Positions 8,209 through 16,761 of a DNA stretch of 38,911 bases are shown here, piece after piece; within the stretch, counting starts at the first letter, position 1, and every line of letters begins with the position of its first letter. Location: contig NZ_JABX01000051.1 of the NCBI RefSeq assembly GCF_001469165.1, positions 1 through 38,911 on the forward strand, given 5' to 3'. This DNA is from Thiohalocapsa sp. ML1 (GTDB taxonomy: Bacteria; Pseudomonadota; Gammaproteobacteria; Chromatiales; Chromatiaceae). The notes below the pieces were generated by a model, which did no database searches, was not told the DNA's origin, and saw nothing but the letters and a program-made list of their open reading frames with translations. A program made the translations under genes and the position numbers.

Positions 8209-8973
8209 TCAGGCCTTGCGACGGCGGCTGGTCAGGCCAAGGCCGAGCAGACCGGCGGCGACCAGCGCCAGCGGTGCAGGCACAGGTATCAACTGGACTT
8301 CATAGGTGTTGGTCATGCTGATGACCTGACCAGCATCGCCTGAGACCTGAGCGTTATAGCTGTCGGTCACCGCAAACCGGCGGCACACGCCGCAGTTGGC
8401 GGACACGGACGTGGGCGTGTCGCCGAGGTTTAGGTCGACGGTGAAGTCCGCATCGGGGACGATGGGCGTGTCCTGACCGGTGATCTGCTTGCGGGTGTTG
8501 ACGTTCCCGCTGTTCTGATCGAGCAGCTCGTTGGTCAGGCGGATCAGCGTGAAGCGCAGATTCGGCTCATCGTCCACCGAGAAGCCCGGCGGCGGCGTCA
8601 GGTCGATGAAATAGCTGATGCTGCCGGTGAGCTGATCGCCCAGCGCGTTGAGGTTGAAGATGCCGGTCTCGACACCGCTCAAGGACGCACTGGAGATGTT
8701 GACGCCGGCGGTCGGATCCAGCGTGTTCACGGCCATGTGCGAGGCGGCCGGTTCCGGTGCGTTGGCGCCGGTCTGGCTCGGACCGCCGGTGTAGCAGGTG
8801 TAGGTGAAGAAGCCCCGGCGGTAGGAGTTCAGCGGATCGCCAGCCCCGTCGGTGGCACAGAAAGCCGCCAGCGAGAAGGGGTTGGCGTCGAGCGGGGCCG
8901 CCGACACGGGGCCGACGGACAGGAGGCCGCCGATCATGACGGCGGCTGCCCCGAGAGTGTTCACAGTCTTCAT
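8209..8973 (-). CDS. PEP-CTERM-type exported protein (VPAP variant)
   Basis: A 254-residue protein with a Sec signal peptide (about 1-25, ending PVSAA) and a C-terminal sorting tail: VPAPLALVAAGLLGLGL followed by TSRRRKA. That tail has the tripartite layout of PEP-CTERM signals (short motif, one transmembrane helix, basic end), recognised by exosortase, but with VPAP where VPEP is usual. The body is rich in Asn, Thr and Gly with a few cysteines and has no domain I recognise, as is normal for this class. The start has GGAG 8 bases upstream. It converges on the PrsT-like gene and has its own terminator. Likely role: surface or matrix protein; the function is unknown. Confidence 0.75.
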   Translation of the reverse strand: MKTVNTLGAAAVMIGGLLSVGPVSAAPLDANPFSLAAFCATDGAGDPLNSYRRGFFTYTCYTGGPSQTGANAPEPAASHMAVNTLDPTAGVNISSASLSGVETGIFNLNALGDQLTGSISYFIDLTPPPGFSVDDEPNLRFTLIRLTNELLDQNSGNVNTRKQITGQDTPIVPDADFTVDLNLGDTPTSVSANCGVCRRFAVTDSYNAQVSGDAGQVISMTNTYEVQLIPVPAPLALVAAGLLGLGLTSRRRKA

Positions 8974-9582
8974 AGGTTTCTCCAGGTTAGAGCCAAGCTA
9001 TATGGCTACGATGTAACGGCTGTTTCGCGATGCAATTGAGACACTGCCCTGTTTTGAGGCGAAGCCGACCGGGTTTAGAGGTCGCGCCCGCCTACGCTGC
9101 GGCCATGCCAGGTCCATCCGCTAGTTGTCGACTGGCCCGAGTGCACCGGGAGGTATCCGAGCCTTCCCCTAATCTACAAGCAGGGAGCGTGCCGCATTTT
9201 TTTATCATTTATTTTTCAGCAGGTTATGAATCCTTCGACAGCACGGCGCGGACGTAGCGCCCAGAGGTTGTAAAGAAAACTGACGGTGGCGGCCCGATTC
9301 CGGAGCGGTATTCGCGACCAAGCAGGCCTCGGGGCTTCCCCCGACAGCGAGATTACGTCGTATTTTCAATGACATGCCCACACACGACCGCATGTCACGA
9401 TTCTTTACAGTGAGACCCGAAAGCTATCGTCGCGAGCGACCGCCACCGAGCCGCTTGAGCTGCATCGTGCACTGACCCCACTCATCCGTCAGACGCCGAG
9501 GCTCGGTCACATAGCGCCGGGCCACACCAACGCCACACCGCAGACGACAACGGCGCCGCAGGGAACGCCGTCCGTCAGCGCC
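8974..9582. other. Gene-free upstream region, locally AT-rich
   Basis: About 600 bp with no credible coding frame and none of the repeat modules. It has an AT-rich stretch near 9197-9230 (a run of seven T then TATCATTTATTTTTC). It should contain the promoter of the PEP-CTERM gene read leftward. I searched for a sigma-54 GG-N10-GC site, used by many PEP-CTERM promoters, and did not find a convincing one. Confidence 0.5.
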
Positions 9583-9732
9583 TTCGCTTGCCGTCAGGAC
9601 GCCGCGGGCAACTGTAAAAAAACCTGACACTCGCATCCGGGGCAACACTCTCGCGCAGCGGCACGGCGGACCCGACCCGCGACGCCGTGGTCGCAGGTAC
9701 GAGGCGCGCCAGCGCGTTCTGCGCGTGCTTCC
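9583..9732 (-). pseudogene. Remnant of an EF-G-like gene
   Basis: The minus strand reads GSAVPLRESVAPDASVRFFYS, then CPRRPDGK. This aligns with the segment RPAVALRESITAEATVSFLYSRPPSPDGK of the EF-G-type gene at 13658-15754. The DNA also aligns over about 145 bp, sharing blocks such as CTGTAAA, CTCTCGCGCAGCG and CGCGACGCCG at matching spacing. Nothing on either side continues the match, so this is an isolated internal piece (start of domain IV of EF-G), diverged enough to be old. Limits are approximate. Confidence 0.7.
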
Positions 9733-9929
9733 TCGTCTCGTTCTCCACGCATTGCGGGCCTTGATCGTGAGCCCGACCAGCGCCGCGGGCTTCCGGCGTA
9801 GCCAGGCCTGCCAACCCTGGTTGCGTCCGGCCAGGACGGCACGCGACGGGTCCGCCTGCGTGACCGACGGTCGCCGGTTCTCCGGGATCGCGCCGAACCG
9901 GGCCGGAGCGACGCACGGGGTCGGAACGC

Positions 9930-10784
9930 TCAATCGCCTGCCGCTTGTGCGCGCAGCCGTGCGAGCTCGCACTCGGCCGCCTGCGCGCGCTGTTCGGCGG
10001 CAGCGGCGCGCTCGGCTTCCAGCTCGGCGCGCTCGGCCTCGGCCGCGGCCCGCTCGGCCGCGGCAGCGGCCGTCGCTTCGGCGGCTGCCGCGCGCCGGTC
10101 GGCCTCGCGCCAGCCGGGCAGGACGAACGGATAGACCGGGTCATCCAGCATCCGGTCGGGCTTGGGCTGGCGCTTGAGGTCATCGATGCGGAACTGAAAG
10201 CCGGGCAGGACCCGGGATTGGATCACGCCGTCCACGGGGGCAATGGCCTGATAGACGCCGGACGGGCTCAGGCCGAAGAAGCCGAGCTGGCCGTCGGTGC
10301 GGTGCAGGATGTAGTACTCCGGCACGCCGGCGGCGGCGTATTCGGCCTTCTTGGTGACCAGATCGCGGTCGATGCTGGCACGATCCTCGTCCGACAGGGC
10401 CTCGACACAGAGGTCGAAGATGCCGTGGTAGGAGCGGTCCAGCGGCAGCAGGGGTGCCGGGTTGGCCGCCAGCACCAGGCCCAGGTCGGGCCGGCGGATG
10501 ACGGTGCGATCGGGCAGGGCCAGGCGGAAGCCCATTTCCAGGGCCGCGAGCTGCCCCAGTGGGTGCTCGCGCAGGTAATGCCGGAGCAGCTCGACGAACC
10601 ACTGATAGACGAGGTAGGTACCCTGATCCGACACCGGCTTCTCCTCCAGGTGGCCGTTGTTCCACTCGTAGGGGCGGTCGGCGTCGGCGTAGTAATGGCA
10701 CCAATAGTCGGTTTCCGAGACCCATTCCGCGTGGTCGGCGGGTGCTTCAGCGGGGTACTCGGCGATGGCGGGCCGCGTGCTCAT
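9930..10784 (-). CDS. Uma2 family (DUF820) endonuclease-like protein, copy 1
   Basis: A 284-residue Uma2-family protein, a group with a PD-(D/E)XK-type restriction-endonuclease fold found in many copies in some bacteria and whose cellular role is poorly known. Core residues are visible: Glu40 in YEWNNG, Asp100 in RRPDLGLV, Glu128 in CVEALS and Lys145/146 before the AGVPEYYIL strand. The last 75 residues are an Ala/Glu/Arg-rich coiled coil (AERAAAEAERAEL). Compared with copies 2 and 3 it is shorter by 28 residues, all within the coiled coil (an 84-bp in-frame difference). First positions of copies 1, 2 and 3 are spaced by exactly 1258 bp each. The Shine-Dalgarno is weak. Confidence 0.85.
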   Translation of the reverse strand: MSTRPAIAEYPAEAPADHAEWVSETDYWCHYYADADRPYEWNNGHLEEKPVSDQGTYLVYQWFVELLRHYLREHPLGQLAALEMGFRLALPDRTVIRRPDLGLVLAANPAPLLPLDRSYHGIFDLCVEALSDEDRASIDRDLVTKKAEYAAAGVPEYYILHRTDGQLGFFGLSPSGVYQAIAPVDGVIQSRVLPGFQFRIDDLKRQPKPDRMLDDPVYPFVLPGWREADRRAAAAEATAAAAAERAAAEAERAELEAERAAAAEQRAQAAECELARLRAQAAGD

Positions 10785-11103
10785 GGGGCTGCTCGCTCAG
10801 GTCGGCCCTGACCGCGGGTGCCGCGGCCAGGTGGTGTCCGGCGAGGATAGCACGCAGCCCCGGGGGCGCTGCTGCGGTCGGTAAAGGGCCGAGGGCCGAG
10901 GAGGTCTTCCTCGGCCCTCGGCCCTCGGCCCTTGGCCCTTCAAGCGCCTGTCGCCGTGAAACGACCTCATCCCCCTCTGTCGCCGTGTTGACCTGGCGGT
11001 CAACACTCCAGCGAGCTTGGGGTTTCCGCCGGTGGGACCTACCGGCGTCCGCTCTGCCGGATCGGGCGGAACCGGGGCAGCGCGCAGCAGAGGGCGGGGA
11101 CGC
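10785..11103. repeat. Intergenic block of repeat unit 1
   Basis: Between copies 1 and 2: a GGGCC heptamer hairpin (10884-10940), the linker CAAGCGCCTGTCGCCGTGAA, and a palindrome with arms GTGTTGACC and GGTCAACAC around TGGC (10985-11006), here with one arm base changed so that the stem is 9 rather than 10 bp. No gene. It is a near-identical copy of 12043-12361. Confidence 0.8.
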
Positions 11104-12042
11104 TCAATCGCCCGCCGCTTGCGCCCGCAGCCGTGCGAGCTCGCGCTCGGCCGCCTGTGCGCGTTGCTCGGCGGCCTCGGCGCGCTCGGCTTCTTTCGCG
11201 GCACGCGCGCCCTCGACGGCGGCGCGCTCGAACTCGGCGGCGGCGCGCTCAGCCTCGGCAGTGGCGCGCTCGGCCTCGGCAGCGGCCTTGGCTTCGGCGG
11301 CTGCCGTCTGCGCTTCGGCTGCAGCCGCCTGCGCTTCGGCGGCCGCCGCGCGCCGGTCGGCCTCGCGCCAGCCGGGCAGGACGAACGGATACACCGGATC
11401 ATCCAGCAGCCGATCCGGGTCCGGCTGGCGCTTGAGATCATCGATGCGGAACTGAAAGCCGGGGAGGACGCGGGATTGGATCACGCCCACCACCGGCGCG
11501 ATGGGCTGATAGCGGCCCGCGGGGTTCAGGCTGAAGAAGCCGAGCTGGCCGTCGGTGCGGTGGAGGATGTAATACTCCGGCACGCCGGCGGCGGCGTATT
11601 CGGCCTTCTTGGTGACCAGATCGCGGTCGATGCTGGCACGATCCTCGTCCGACAGCGCCTCGACACAGAGGTCGAAGATGCCGTGATAGGAGCGGTCCAG
11701 CGGCAGCAGGGGCGCCGGGTTGGCCGCCAGCACCAGGCCCAGGTCGGGCCGGCGGATGACGGTGCGATCGGGCAGGGCCAGACGGAAGCCCATTTCCAGG
11801 GCCGCGAGCTGCCCCAGTGGGTGCTCGCGCAGGTAATGCCGGAGCAGCTCGACGAACCACAGGTAGACGAGATAGGTACCCTGATCCGACACCGGCTTCT
11901 CCTCCAGGCGGCCGTTGTTCCACTCGTAGGGGCGGTCGGCGTCGGCGTAGTAATGGCACCAGTAGTCGGTTTCCGAGACCCATTCCGCGTGGTCGGCGGG
12001 TGCTTCAGCGGGGTACTCGGCGATGGCGGGCCGCGTGCTCAT
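11104..12042 (-). CDS. Uma2 family (DUF820) endonuclease-like protein, copy 2
   Basis: A 312-residue protein. Residues 1-225 differ from copies 1 and 3 at only a few positions (for example FFSLNPAGRYQPIAPVVGV), with all core acidic and lysine residues kept. The coiled-coil tail is longer than in copy 1 (blocks AEAQAAAAEAQTAAAEAKAA, then ERATAEAERAAAEFERAAVE) and almost identical to copy 3. Conservation of frame and core residues in all three copies suggests they are all still translated or were duplicated recently. The coiled coil could support self-assembly or cross-assembly of the copies; that is inference. Confidence 0.85.
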   Translation of the reverse strand: MSTRPAIAEYPAEAPADHAEWVSETDYWCHYYADADRPYEWNNGRLEEKPVSDQGTYLVYLWFVELLRHYLREHPLGQLAALEMGFRLALPDRTVIRRPDLGLVLAANPAPLLPLDRSYHGIFDLCVEALSDEDRASIDRDLVTKKAEYAAAGVPEYYILHRTDGQLGFFSLNPAGRYQPIAPVVGVIQSRVLPGFQFRIDDLKRQPDPDRLLDDPVYPFVLPGWREADRRAAAAEAQAAAAEAQTAAAEAKAAAEAERATAEAERAAAEFERAAVEGARAAKEAERAEAAEQRAQAAERELARLRAQAAGD

Positions 12043-12361
12043 GGGGCTGCTCGCTCAGGTCGGCCCTGACCGCGGGTGCCGCGGCCAGGTGGTGTCCGGC
12101 GAGGATAGCACGCAGCCCCGGGGGCGCTGCTGCGGTCGGTAAAGGGCCGAGGGCCGAGGAGGTCTTCCTCGGCCCTCGGCCCTCGGCCCTTGGCCCTTCA
12201 AGCGCCTGTCGCCGTGAAACGACCTCATCCCCCTCTGTCGCCGTGTTGACCTGGAGGTCAACACTCCAGCGAGCTTGGGGTTTCCGCCGGTGGGAACTAA
12301 CGGCGTCCGCTCTGCCGGATCGGGTGGAGCCGGGGCAGCGCGCAGCAGAGGGCGGGGACGC
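12043..12361. repeat. Intergenic block of repeat unit 2
   Basis: Same modules at the same spacing as 10785-11103: a GGGCC hairpin (12142-12198), the linker, and a perfect palindrome with arms GTGTTGACCT and AGGTCAACAC around GG (12243-12264). The perfect arm here shows that the 10985 copy carries the change. No gene. Confidence 0.8.
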
Positions 12362-13300
12362 TCAATCGCCCGCCGCTTGCGCCCGCAGCCGTGCGAGCTC
12401 GCGCTCGGCCGCCTGTGCGCGTTGCTCGGCGGCCTCGGCGCGCTCGGCTTCTTTCGCGGCACGCGCTCCCTCGACGGTGGCGCGCTCGAACTCGGCGGCG
12501 GCGCGCTCAGCCTCGGCAGTGGCGCGCTCGGCCTCGGCAGCGGCCTTGGCTTCGGCGGCTGCCGTCTGCGCTTCGGCGGCAGCCGCCTGCGCTTCGGCGG
12601 CCGCCGCGCGCCGGTCGGCCTCGCGCCAGCCGGGCAGGACGAACGGATACACCGGATCATCCAGCAGCCGATCCGGGTCCGGCTGGCGCTTGAGATCATC
12701 GATGCGGAACTGAAAGCCGGGGAGGACGCGGGATTGGATCGCGCCGTCCACCGGCGCGATGGGCTGATAGCGGCCCGCGGGGTTCAGGCTGAAGAAGCCG
12801 AGCTGGCCGTCGGTGCGATGCAGGATGTAGTACTCCGGCACGCCCGCGGCGGCGTATTCGGCCTTCTTGGTGACCAGATCGCGGTCGATGCTGGCACGAT
12901 CCTCGTCCGACAGGGCCTCGACACAGAGGTCGAAGATGCCGTGGTAGGAGCGGTCCAGCGGCAGCAGGGGTGCCGGGTTGGCCGCCAGCACCAGGCCTAG
13001 GTCGGGCCGGCGGATGACGGTGCGATCGGGCAGGGCCAGACGGAAGCCCATTTCCAGGGCCGCGAGCTGCCCCAGTGGGTGCTCGCGCAGGTAATGCCGG
13101 AGCAGCTCGACGAACCACAGGTAGACGAGATAGGTACCCTGATCCGACACCGGCTTCTCCTCCAGGTGGCCATTGTTCCACTCGTAGGGGCGGTCGGCGT
13201 TGGCGTAGTAATGGCACCAATAGTCGGTTTCCGAGACCCATCCCGCGTGGTCGGCGGGTGCTTCAGCGGGGTACTCGGCGATGGCGGGCCGCGTGCTCAT
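12362..13300 (-). CDS. Uma2 family (DUF820) endonuclease-like protein, copy 3
   Basis: A 312-residue protein nearly identical to copy 2, with a few substitutions (for example AGWVSET for AEWVSET and YYANADR for YYADADR). The RPDL, VEALS and KKAEYA core is intact, followed by the long Ala/Glu coiled coil. It is the promoter-proximal copy on the minus strand, immediately downstream of the EF-G-type gene but separated from it by about 360 bp of repeats, so co-transcription is possible but not evident. Confidence 0.85.
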   Translation of the reverse strand: MSTRPAIAEYPAEAPADHAGWVSETDYWCHYYANADRPYEWNNGHLEEKPVSDQGTYLVYLWFVELLRHYLREHPLGQLAALEMGFRLALPDRTVIRRPDLGLVLAANPAPLLPLDRSYHGIFDLCVEALSDEDRASIDRDLVTKKAEYAAAGVPEYYILHRTDGQLGFFSLNPAGRYQPIAPVDGAIQSRVLPGFQFRIDDLKRQPDPDRLLDDPVYPFVLPGWREADRRAAAAEAQAAAAEAQTAAAEAKAAAEAERATAEAERAAAEFERATVEGARAAKEAERAEAAEQRAQAAERELARLRAQAAGD

Positions 13301-13657
13301 GGGGCTGCTCGCTCAGGTCGGCCTGTCCGCGGGTGCCGCGGGCAGATGGTGTACGGCGAGCATAGCACGCAGCCCCGGGGCGCTGCTGCGGCGGCGATGC
13401 GGGTGGTTGGGGCGTTTCGCGGGGCCGTCAAAGAAGGGCCGAGGGGCGAGGGCCGAGGGCCGAGGAGGTCCTCCTTGGCCTTTGGCCCTTGGCCCTTTGG
13501 CCTTTGGCCCTTGGCCCTTGGCCCTTTGGCCCTTTGGCCTTCAAGCGCCTGTCGCTGTGAAACGACATCCTCGCGCTCTGTCGCCGTGTTGACCTGGAGG
13601 TCAACACTCCAGTCAACACTCCAGTCGACACTCCAGTCAATACCAGTCAACACTGCC
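13301..13657. repeat. Extended GGGCC/GGCCTTT hairpin and palindrome block
   Basis: Contains the longest GGGCC inverted repeat of the window (13434-13541), whose right arm is expanded into about ten 7- to 8-bp GGCCCTT/GGCCTTT units. The linker follows, then the palindrome with arms GTGTTGACCT and AGGTCAACAC around GG (13586-13607), and then four degenerate 12-mers (ACTCCAGTCAAC type) up to the EF-G stop codon. No gene. Confidence 0.8.
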
Positions 13658-15754
13658 CTAGGAGCACCGGTCGAAGCGCCCGAACTGCATGCTGAACTGC
13701 CCTCGCCCGTGGGTGAGGCTGCGGAGCTCCGTTGCGTAGCCCAGGAGCCTGGCGAGTGCGACCTCGCAGGCGATGACGGCGCTGCCGTCGGCGCTGTCGG
13801 TGGCCTGGATGGCGGCCTGGCGCTGCTGGAGGTCGCCGAGCACGGTGCCGAGGTTCTCATCCGGAACAACGACTTCGACACGCATCACGGGCTCCAGCGT
13901 GCAGGGGTGGGCCTCGGCGAGCGCCTTGCCCAGGGTGCGGGCGGCGGCGGCGGCGAGCGCGTCCGGCGGGCTCTGCGCGCCGAACAGCTCCACCTGGGTC
14001 AGCCGGACCTCGACGTCCTCCACCGGCGCGGCCTGGAGCGGACCGGCGGCAAGGGCCTGGCCTAGGCCCTGGCGCAGCGCGTCGCGCTGCTCCGGCATCA
14101 GCTCGGCGCCCTCGGGCAGCACGACGGGGTCTAGCGCCAGGCTATTGCCGGCGCCGCGTGCGGCCGGTCGCACGCGCAGGCCGACGCCGGCGGTCAGCTC
14201 CGGCTGCTTGCCGTCGGGGCTGGGCGGGCGGCTGTAAAGAAAGCTGACAGTCGCCTCGGCGGTGATGCTCTCGCGCAGCGCCACCGCCGGGCGGCCGCTG
14301 CGCACCGCGACGCCGAACTCCCGCGCGAGGCGCTCCAGCACGATCTGCAAATGCAGCTCGCCCATGCCGCGGAGCAGGCGCTGGCCGGTGTCCGGGTCCT
14401 CGGCGACTGCGAGCGTCGGGTCTTCTTCCGTGACCTTGCCGAGCACCTCCAGCAGGCGCTCCTCGTCGGTGCCGGCGCCGGGCTCGATGGCGAGGCTGAG
14501 CACCGGGGCGCGCGCCTCGATGCGCTCCAGCAGCACGAGATGCCCCGGGTCGCACAGGGTGTCGCCGGTGGCGGCGTGGCGGAGCCCCGCGAGCAGCACG
14601 ATCTGGCCCGGCTCGGCCAAGTCGAGCTTCGCCTTGCGGCCGGCGTCGGTGTCGAAGATGCGCGCAACCTGCTCGGTGACGGTGCGCCCGTCCGCGACCA
14701 CGAAGCTCACCTTGTCGCCCGGCCGCAGCCGGTTGCGGTAGACGCGGGCGAAGCAGTGCCGGCGCCCGTCCCAGAGCTGGACCTTGAACACGAGCGCGGC
14801 GAGCGGGCCGTCGGCGCCGAGGACGATGTCTTCGGTGCCGCCGTCGGGGCGCCGCGCCAGCGCGGGCGGGCGGTCCAGCGGCGCCGGCAGCAGGTCCACG
14901 GCGGCGTCCAGCACCGGCTGCACGCCGATGTTGCGCAGCGCACTGCCGGCGAGGCACGGAAACAGCGTGCCGGCCAGCGTGCCGCGGCGCAGCGCCGCCA
15001 GCACGGCGGCGCGCTCGGGCTCCTCGCCGGCGAGCACGGCGTCCGCAAGGGACTCGTCCACCTCGGCGGCGGCGAGCAGCAGCGCCTCGTGCAGGCCGGC
15101 GCAGCGCTGCCAGAGGTCCTCCGGGCAGGGCTCGGTGGTCACCGCCTCGCCCTGCTCGCCGCCGAAGCGGACCAGGGTGCGGTCCAGCAGGTGCACGACG
15201 GCGTGCGTAAGCTCGCCGCGCGCGTCGAAGACCGGAGCGGTCAGCGCCACCGGCGTGACGCCGAGCTTGGCCTCGATGGCGGCCAGGCAGCGCGCGAAGT
15301 CGGCCCCGGGCCGGTCCAGCTTGTTGATGAAGAAGAGCACCGGCAGGCCGAAGCGGCAGCGCTGGCGCCAGACGGTCTCGGTCTGCGGCTCCACACCGCG
15401 CACGCCGTCGAGCACGACGATTACCCCATCGAGCACACGCATGGAGCGCTCCACCTCAATGGTAAAATCCACGTGTCCCGGGGTATCGACGACCTGCAGC
15501 TCGTGCCCGCGCCAGGGCGCCTTCGTGACGGCGGCGGTGATGGTGATGCCGTGCTGCTGCTCCTCGGCCATCCAGTCCATGTGCGCGGCACCATCGTGCA
15601 CTTCGCCGATCTTATGTGATGCGCCGGTGTAGAACAGGATGCGCTCGGTGAGGGTCGTCTTGCCCGCGTCGACGTGCGCCGCGACACCGATATTGCGCAC
15701 CGATGCAAGCCTTGCGGCGCTGCTGCCGGTCTTGGTCTTGAGGTCACGGCTCAT
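13658..15754 (-). CDS. Elongation factor G, second-type paralogue
   Basis: A 698-residue translational GTPase of EF-G type. GTP-binding motifs: AHVDAGKTT (26-34), GITI (69-72), DTPGHVD (90-96) and NKLD near 143. Domains II to V follow, ending GYATELRSLTHGRGQFSMQF, the usual domain V end. Compared with housekeeping FusA the sequence is divergent and Ala/Arg-rich, and the gene is not next to rpsL, rpsG or tufA. It is therefore more likely an EF-G2-type paralogue (possibly ribosome recycling, stress or other) than the main elongation factor. The start at ATG 15754 matches the family; the frame is open 32 codons upstream to a GTG. A piece of a related gene lies at 9583-9732. Confidence 0.85.
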   Translation of the reverse strand: MSRDLKTKTGSSAARLASVRNIGVAAHVDAGKTTLTERILFYTGASHKIGEVHDGAAHMDWMAEEQQHGITITAAVTKAPWRGHELQVVDTPGHVDFTIEVERSMRVLDGVIVVLDGVRGVEPQTETVWRQRCRFGLPVLFFINKLDRPGADFARCLAAIEAKLGVTPVALTAPVFDARGELTHAVVHLLDRTLVRFGGEQGEAVTTEPCPEDLWQRCAGLHEALLLAAAEVDESLADAVLAGEEPERAAVLAALRRGTLAGTLFPCLAGSALRNIGVQPVLDAAVDLLPAPLDRPPALARRPDGGTEDIVLGADGPLAALVFKVQLWDGRRHCFARVYRNRLRPGDKVSFVVADGRTVTEQVARIFDTDAGRKAKLDLAEPGQIVLLAGLRHAATGDTLCDPGHLVLLERIEARAPVLSLAIEPGAGTDEERLLEVLGKVTEEDPTLAVAEDPDTGQRLLRGMGELHLQIVLERLAREFGVAVRSGRPAVALRESITAEATVSFLYSRPPSPDGKQPELTAGVGLRVRPAARGAGNSLALDPVVLPEGAELMPEQRDALRQGLGQALAAGPLQAAPVEDVEVRLTQVELFGAQSPPDALAAAAARTLGKALAEAHPCTLEPVMRVEVVVPDENLGTVLGDLQQRQAAIQATDSADGSAVIACEVALARLLGYATELRSLTHGRGQFSMQFGRFDRCS

Positions 15755-15783
15755 GGCACTACCAACAATCCACGGAGAAAACG

Positions 15784-16761
15784 ATGCATGACGAGAACCT
15801 GATACGGCGACGCCCGGGCAGCGCCAAGCGCCGTCGCACCGCGAGCGCACTGCTCGGCGGCGCCTGCGCGCTGCTGCTGGGCCTCTCGGCCGGAGCCAAT
15901 ACCGAGCCCATGCGCTTCAATCCCACCGACAGTGTTGTCGGCACGCCCTTCTATGTAAAGAGCGATGCGGAGCACACGCTGCTCGACATCGGCCGCCACT
16001 ACGGCTACGGCCACGACGAGATGCAGCAGGCGAACCCGAAGGTGGACACCTGGCTGCCGGGCGAGGGCACGGACGTGATGGTGCCGCAGTTCCATGTGCT
16101 GCCGAACACGCCGCGTGAGGGCATCGTCATCAACCTGCCGGAGAAGCGGCTGTACTTCTATTCTTCGCCCACCACGGTGGAGAGCTTCGCGGTGGGCACC
16201 GCGCGTGAGGGCTGGTCTACGCCCACCGGCAGCTTCAGCATTATCGAGAAGCGCGAGAACCCGACCTGGACGCCACCGGCCTCGATCCGCGCCGACTATG
16301 CCAAGCGCGGCATCGAGCTGCCGGCGGTGGTGCCCGCGGGACCGGAGAACCCGCTAGGCAGCCACGCGCTGCGGCTCAGCAACCCGAGCTACCTGATCCA
16401 CGGCACCTCCAAGCCCTGGGGTGTCGGCATGCCGGTGAGCGCCGGTTGCACCCGCATGTACCCGGAGGACATCGCCGCGCTGTTTCCGCGGGTGCCGACC
16501 GGCACGACCGTGCGCATCGTGGACCAGCCCTACAAGGTGGGCTGGCTCGGCAACCAGCTCTACATGGAGGTGCACTTGGAGGAGGGTGAGCAACCACGCG
16601 CAGCGCGGGACGTGATACCGGCGAGCATCGCCAACGCCGACGGCGTGGTCGTGGACTGGGACGAGGTGAATCGGGCGCTGGAGGAGCGCTCGGGCCTGCC
16701 GCGCTTGGTGGGCGGACGCCAAGGGGCCAAGTCTTGGCACAGGCTGGATTCGGTGTTCTAG
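15784..16761 (+). CDS. L,D-transpeptidase (ErfK/YbiS/YcfS/YnhG type)
   Basis: A 325-residue exported enzyme. The N-terminal signal region (about 17-40) precedes a LysM-like segment (about 54-103: PFYVKSDAEHTLLDIGRHYG to TDVMVPQFHVLP), then the YkuD catalytic domain (about 112-247). The catalytic motif reads HGT (His206) and SAGCTRM (Cys222), where most members have S-x-G-C-I-R. Enzymes of this type cross-link peptidoglycan or attach Braun lipoprotein to it through the C-terminal lysine; an Lpp-like lipoprotein ending in Lys is encoded 520 bp downstream on the other strand. GGAG lies 7 bases before the ATG. It is divergent from the EF-G gene (29 bp between them). Confidence 0.9.
   Translation: MHDENLIRRRPGSAKRRRTASALLGGACALLLGLSAGANTEPMRFNPTDSVVGTPFYVKSDAEHTLLDIGRHYGYGHDEMQQANPKVDTWLPGEGTDVMVPQFHVLPNTPREGIVINLPEKRLYFYSSPTTVESFAVGTAREGWSTPTGSFSIIEKRENPTWTPPASIRADYAKRGIELPAVVPAGPENPLGSHALRLSNPSYLIHGTSKPWGVGMPVSAGCTRMYPEDIAALFPRVPTGTTVRIVDQPYKVGWLGNQLYMEVHLEEGEQPRAARDVIPASIANADGVVVDWDEVNRALEERSGLPRLVGGRQGAKSWHRLDSVF

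Larger units (their letters stand above)
9930..13300. repeat. Tandem triplication, 1258-bp period
   Basis: Three Uma2 genes with start codons at 10784, 12042 and 13300 (spacing 1258 and 1258 bp). Between copies the intergenic DNA is also nearly identical, including the GGGCC hairpin and the GTGTTGACCT palindrome, so the duplicated unit is gene plus upstream intergenic block. The upstream flank of copy 3 (13301-13640) is homologous but clearly more diverged, marking the edge of the duplication. Copy 1 differs by an 84-bp shortening in its 3' coding end. Confidence 0.9.

Noticed and set aside
8974-9060. Sigma-54 promoter for the PEP-CTERM gene
   Set aside because: The best candidate has GG and GC 13 bases apart instead of 10.
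9733-9929. Upstream continuation of the EF-G remnant or a separate small gene between it and Uma2 copy 1
   Set aside because: Frames such as one reading NQGWQAWLRRKPAALVGLTI look coherent for 40 codons but match neither EF-G nor any family I know.
14351-15619. A 422-codon plus-strand frame opposite the EF-G gene
   Set aside because: Shadow frame; no family resemblance, while the opposite strand has every EF-G motif.
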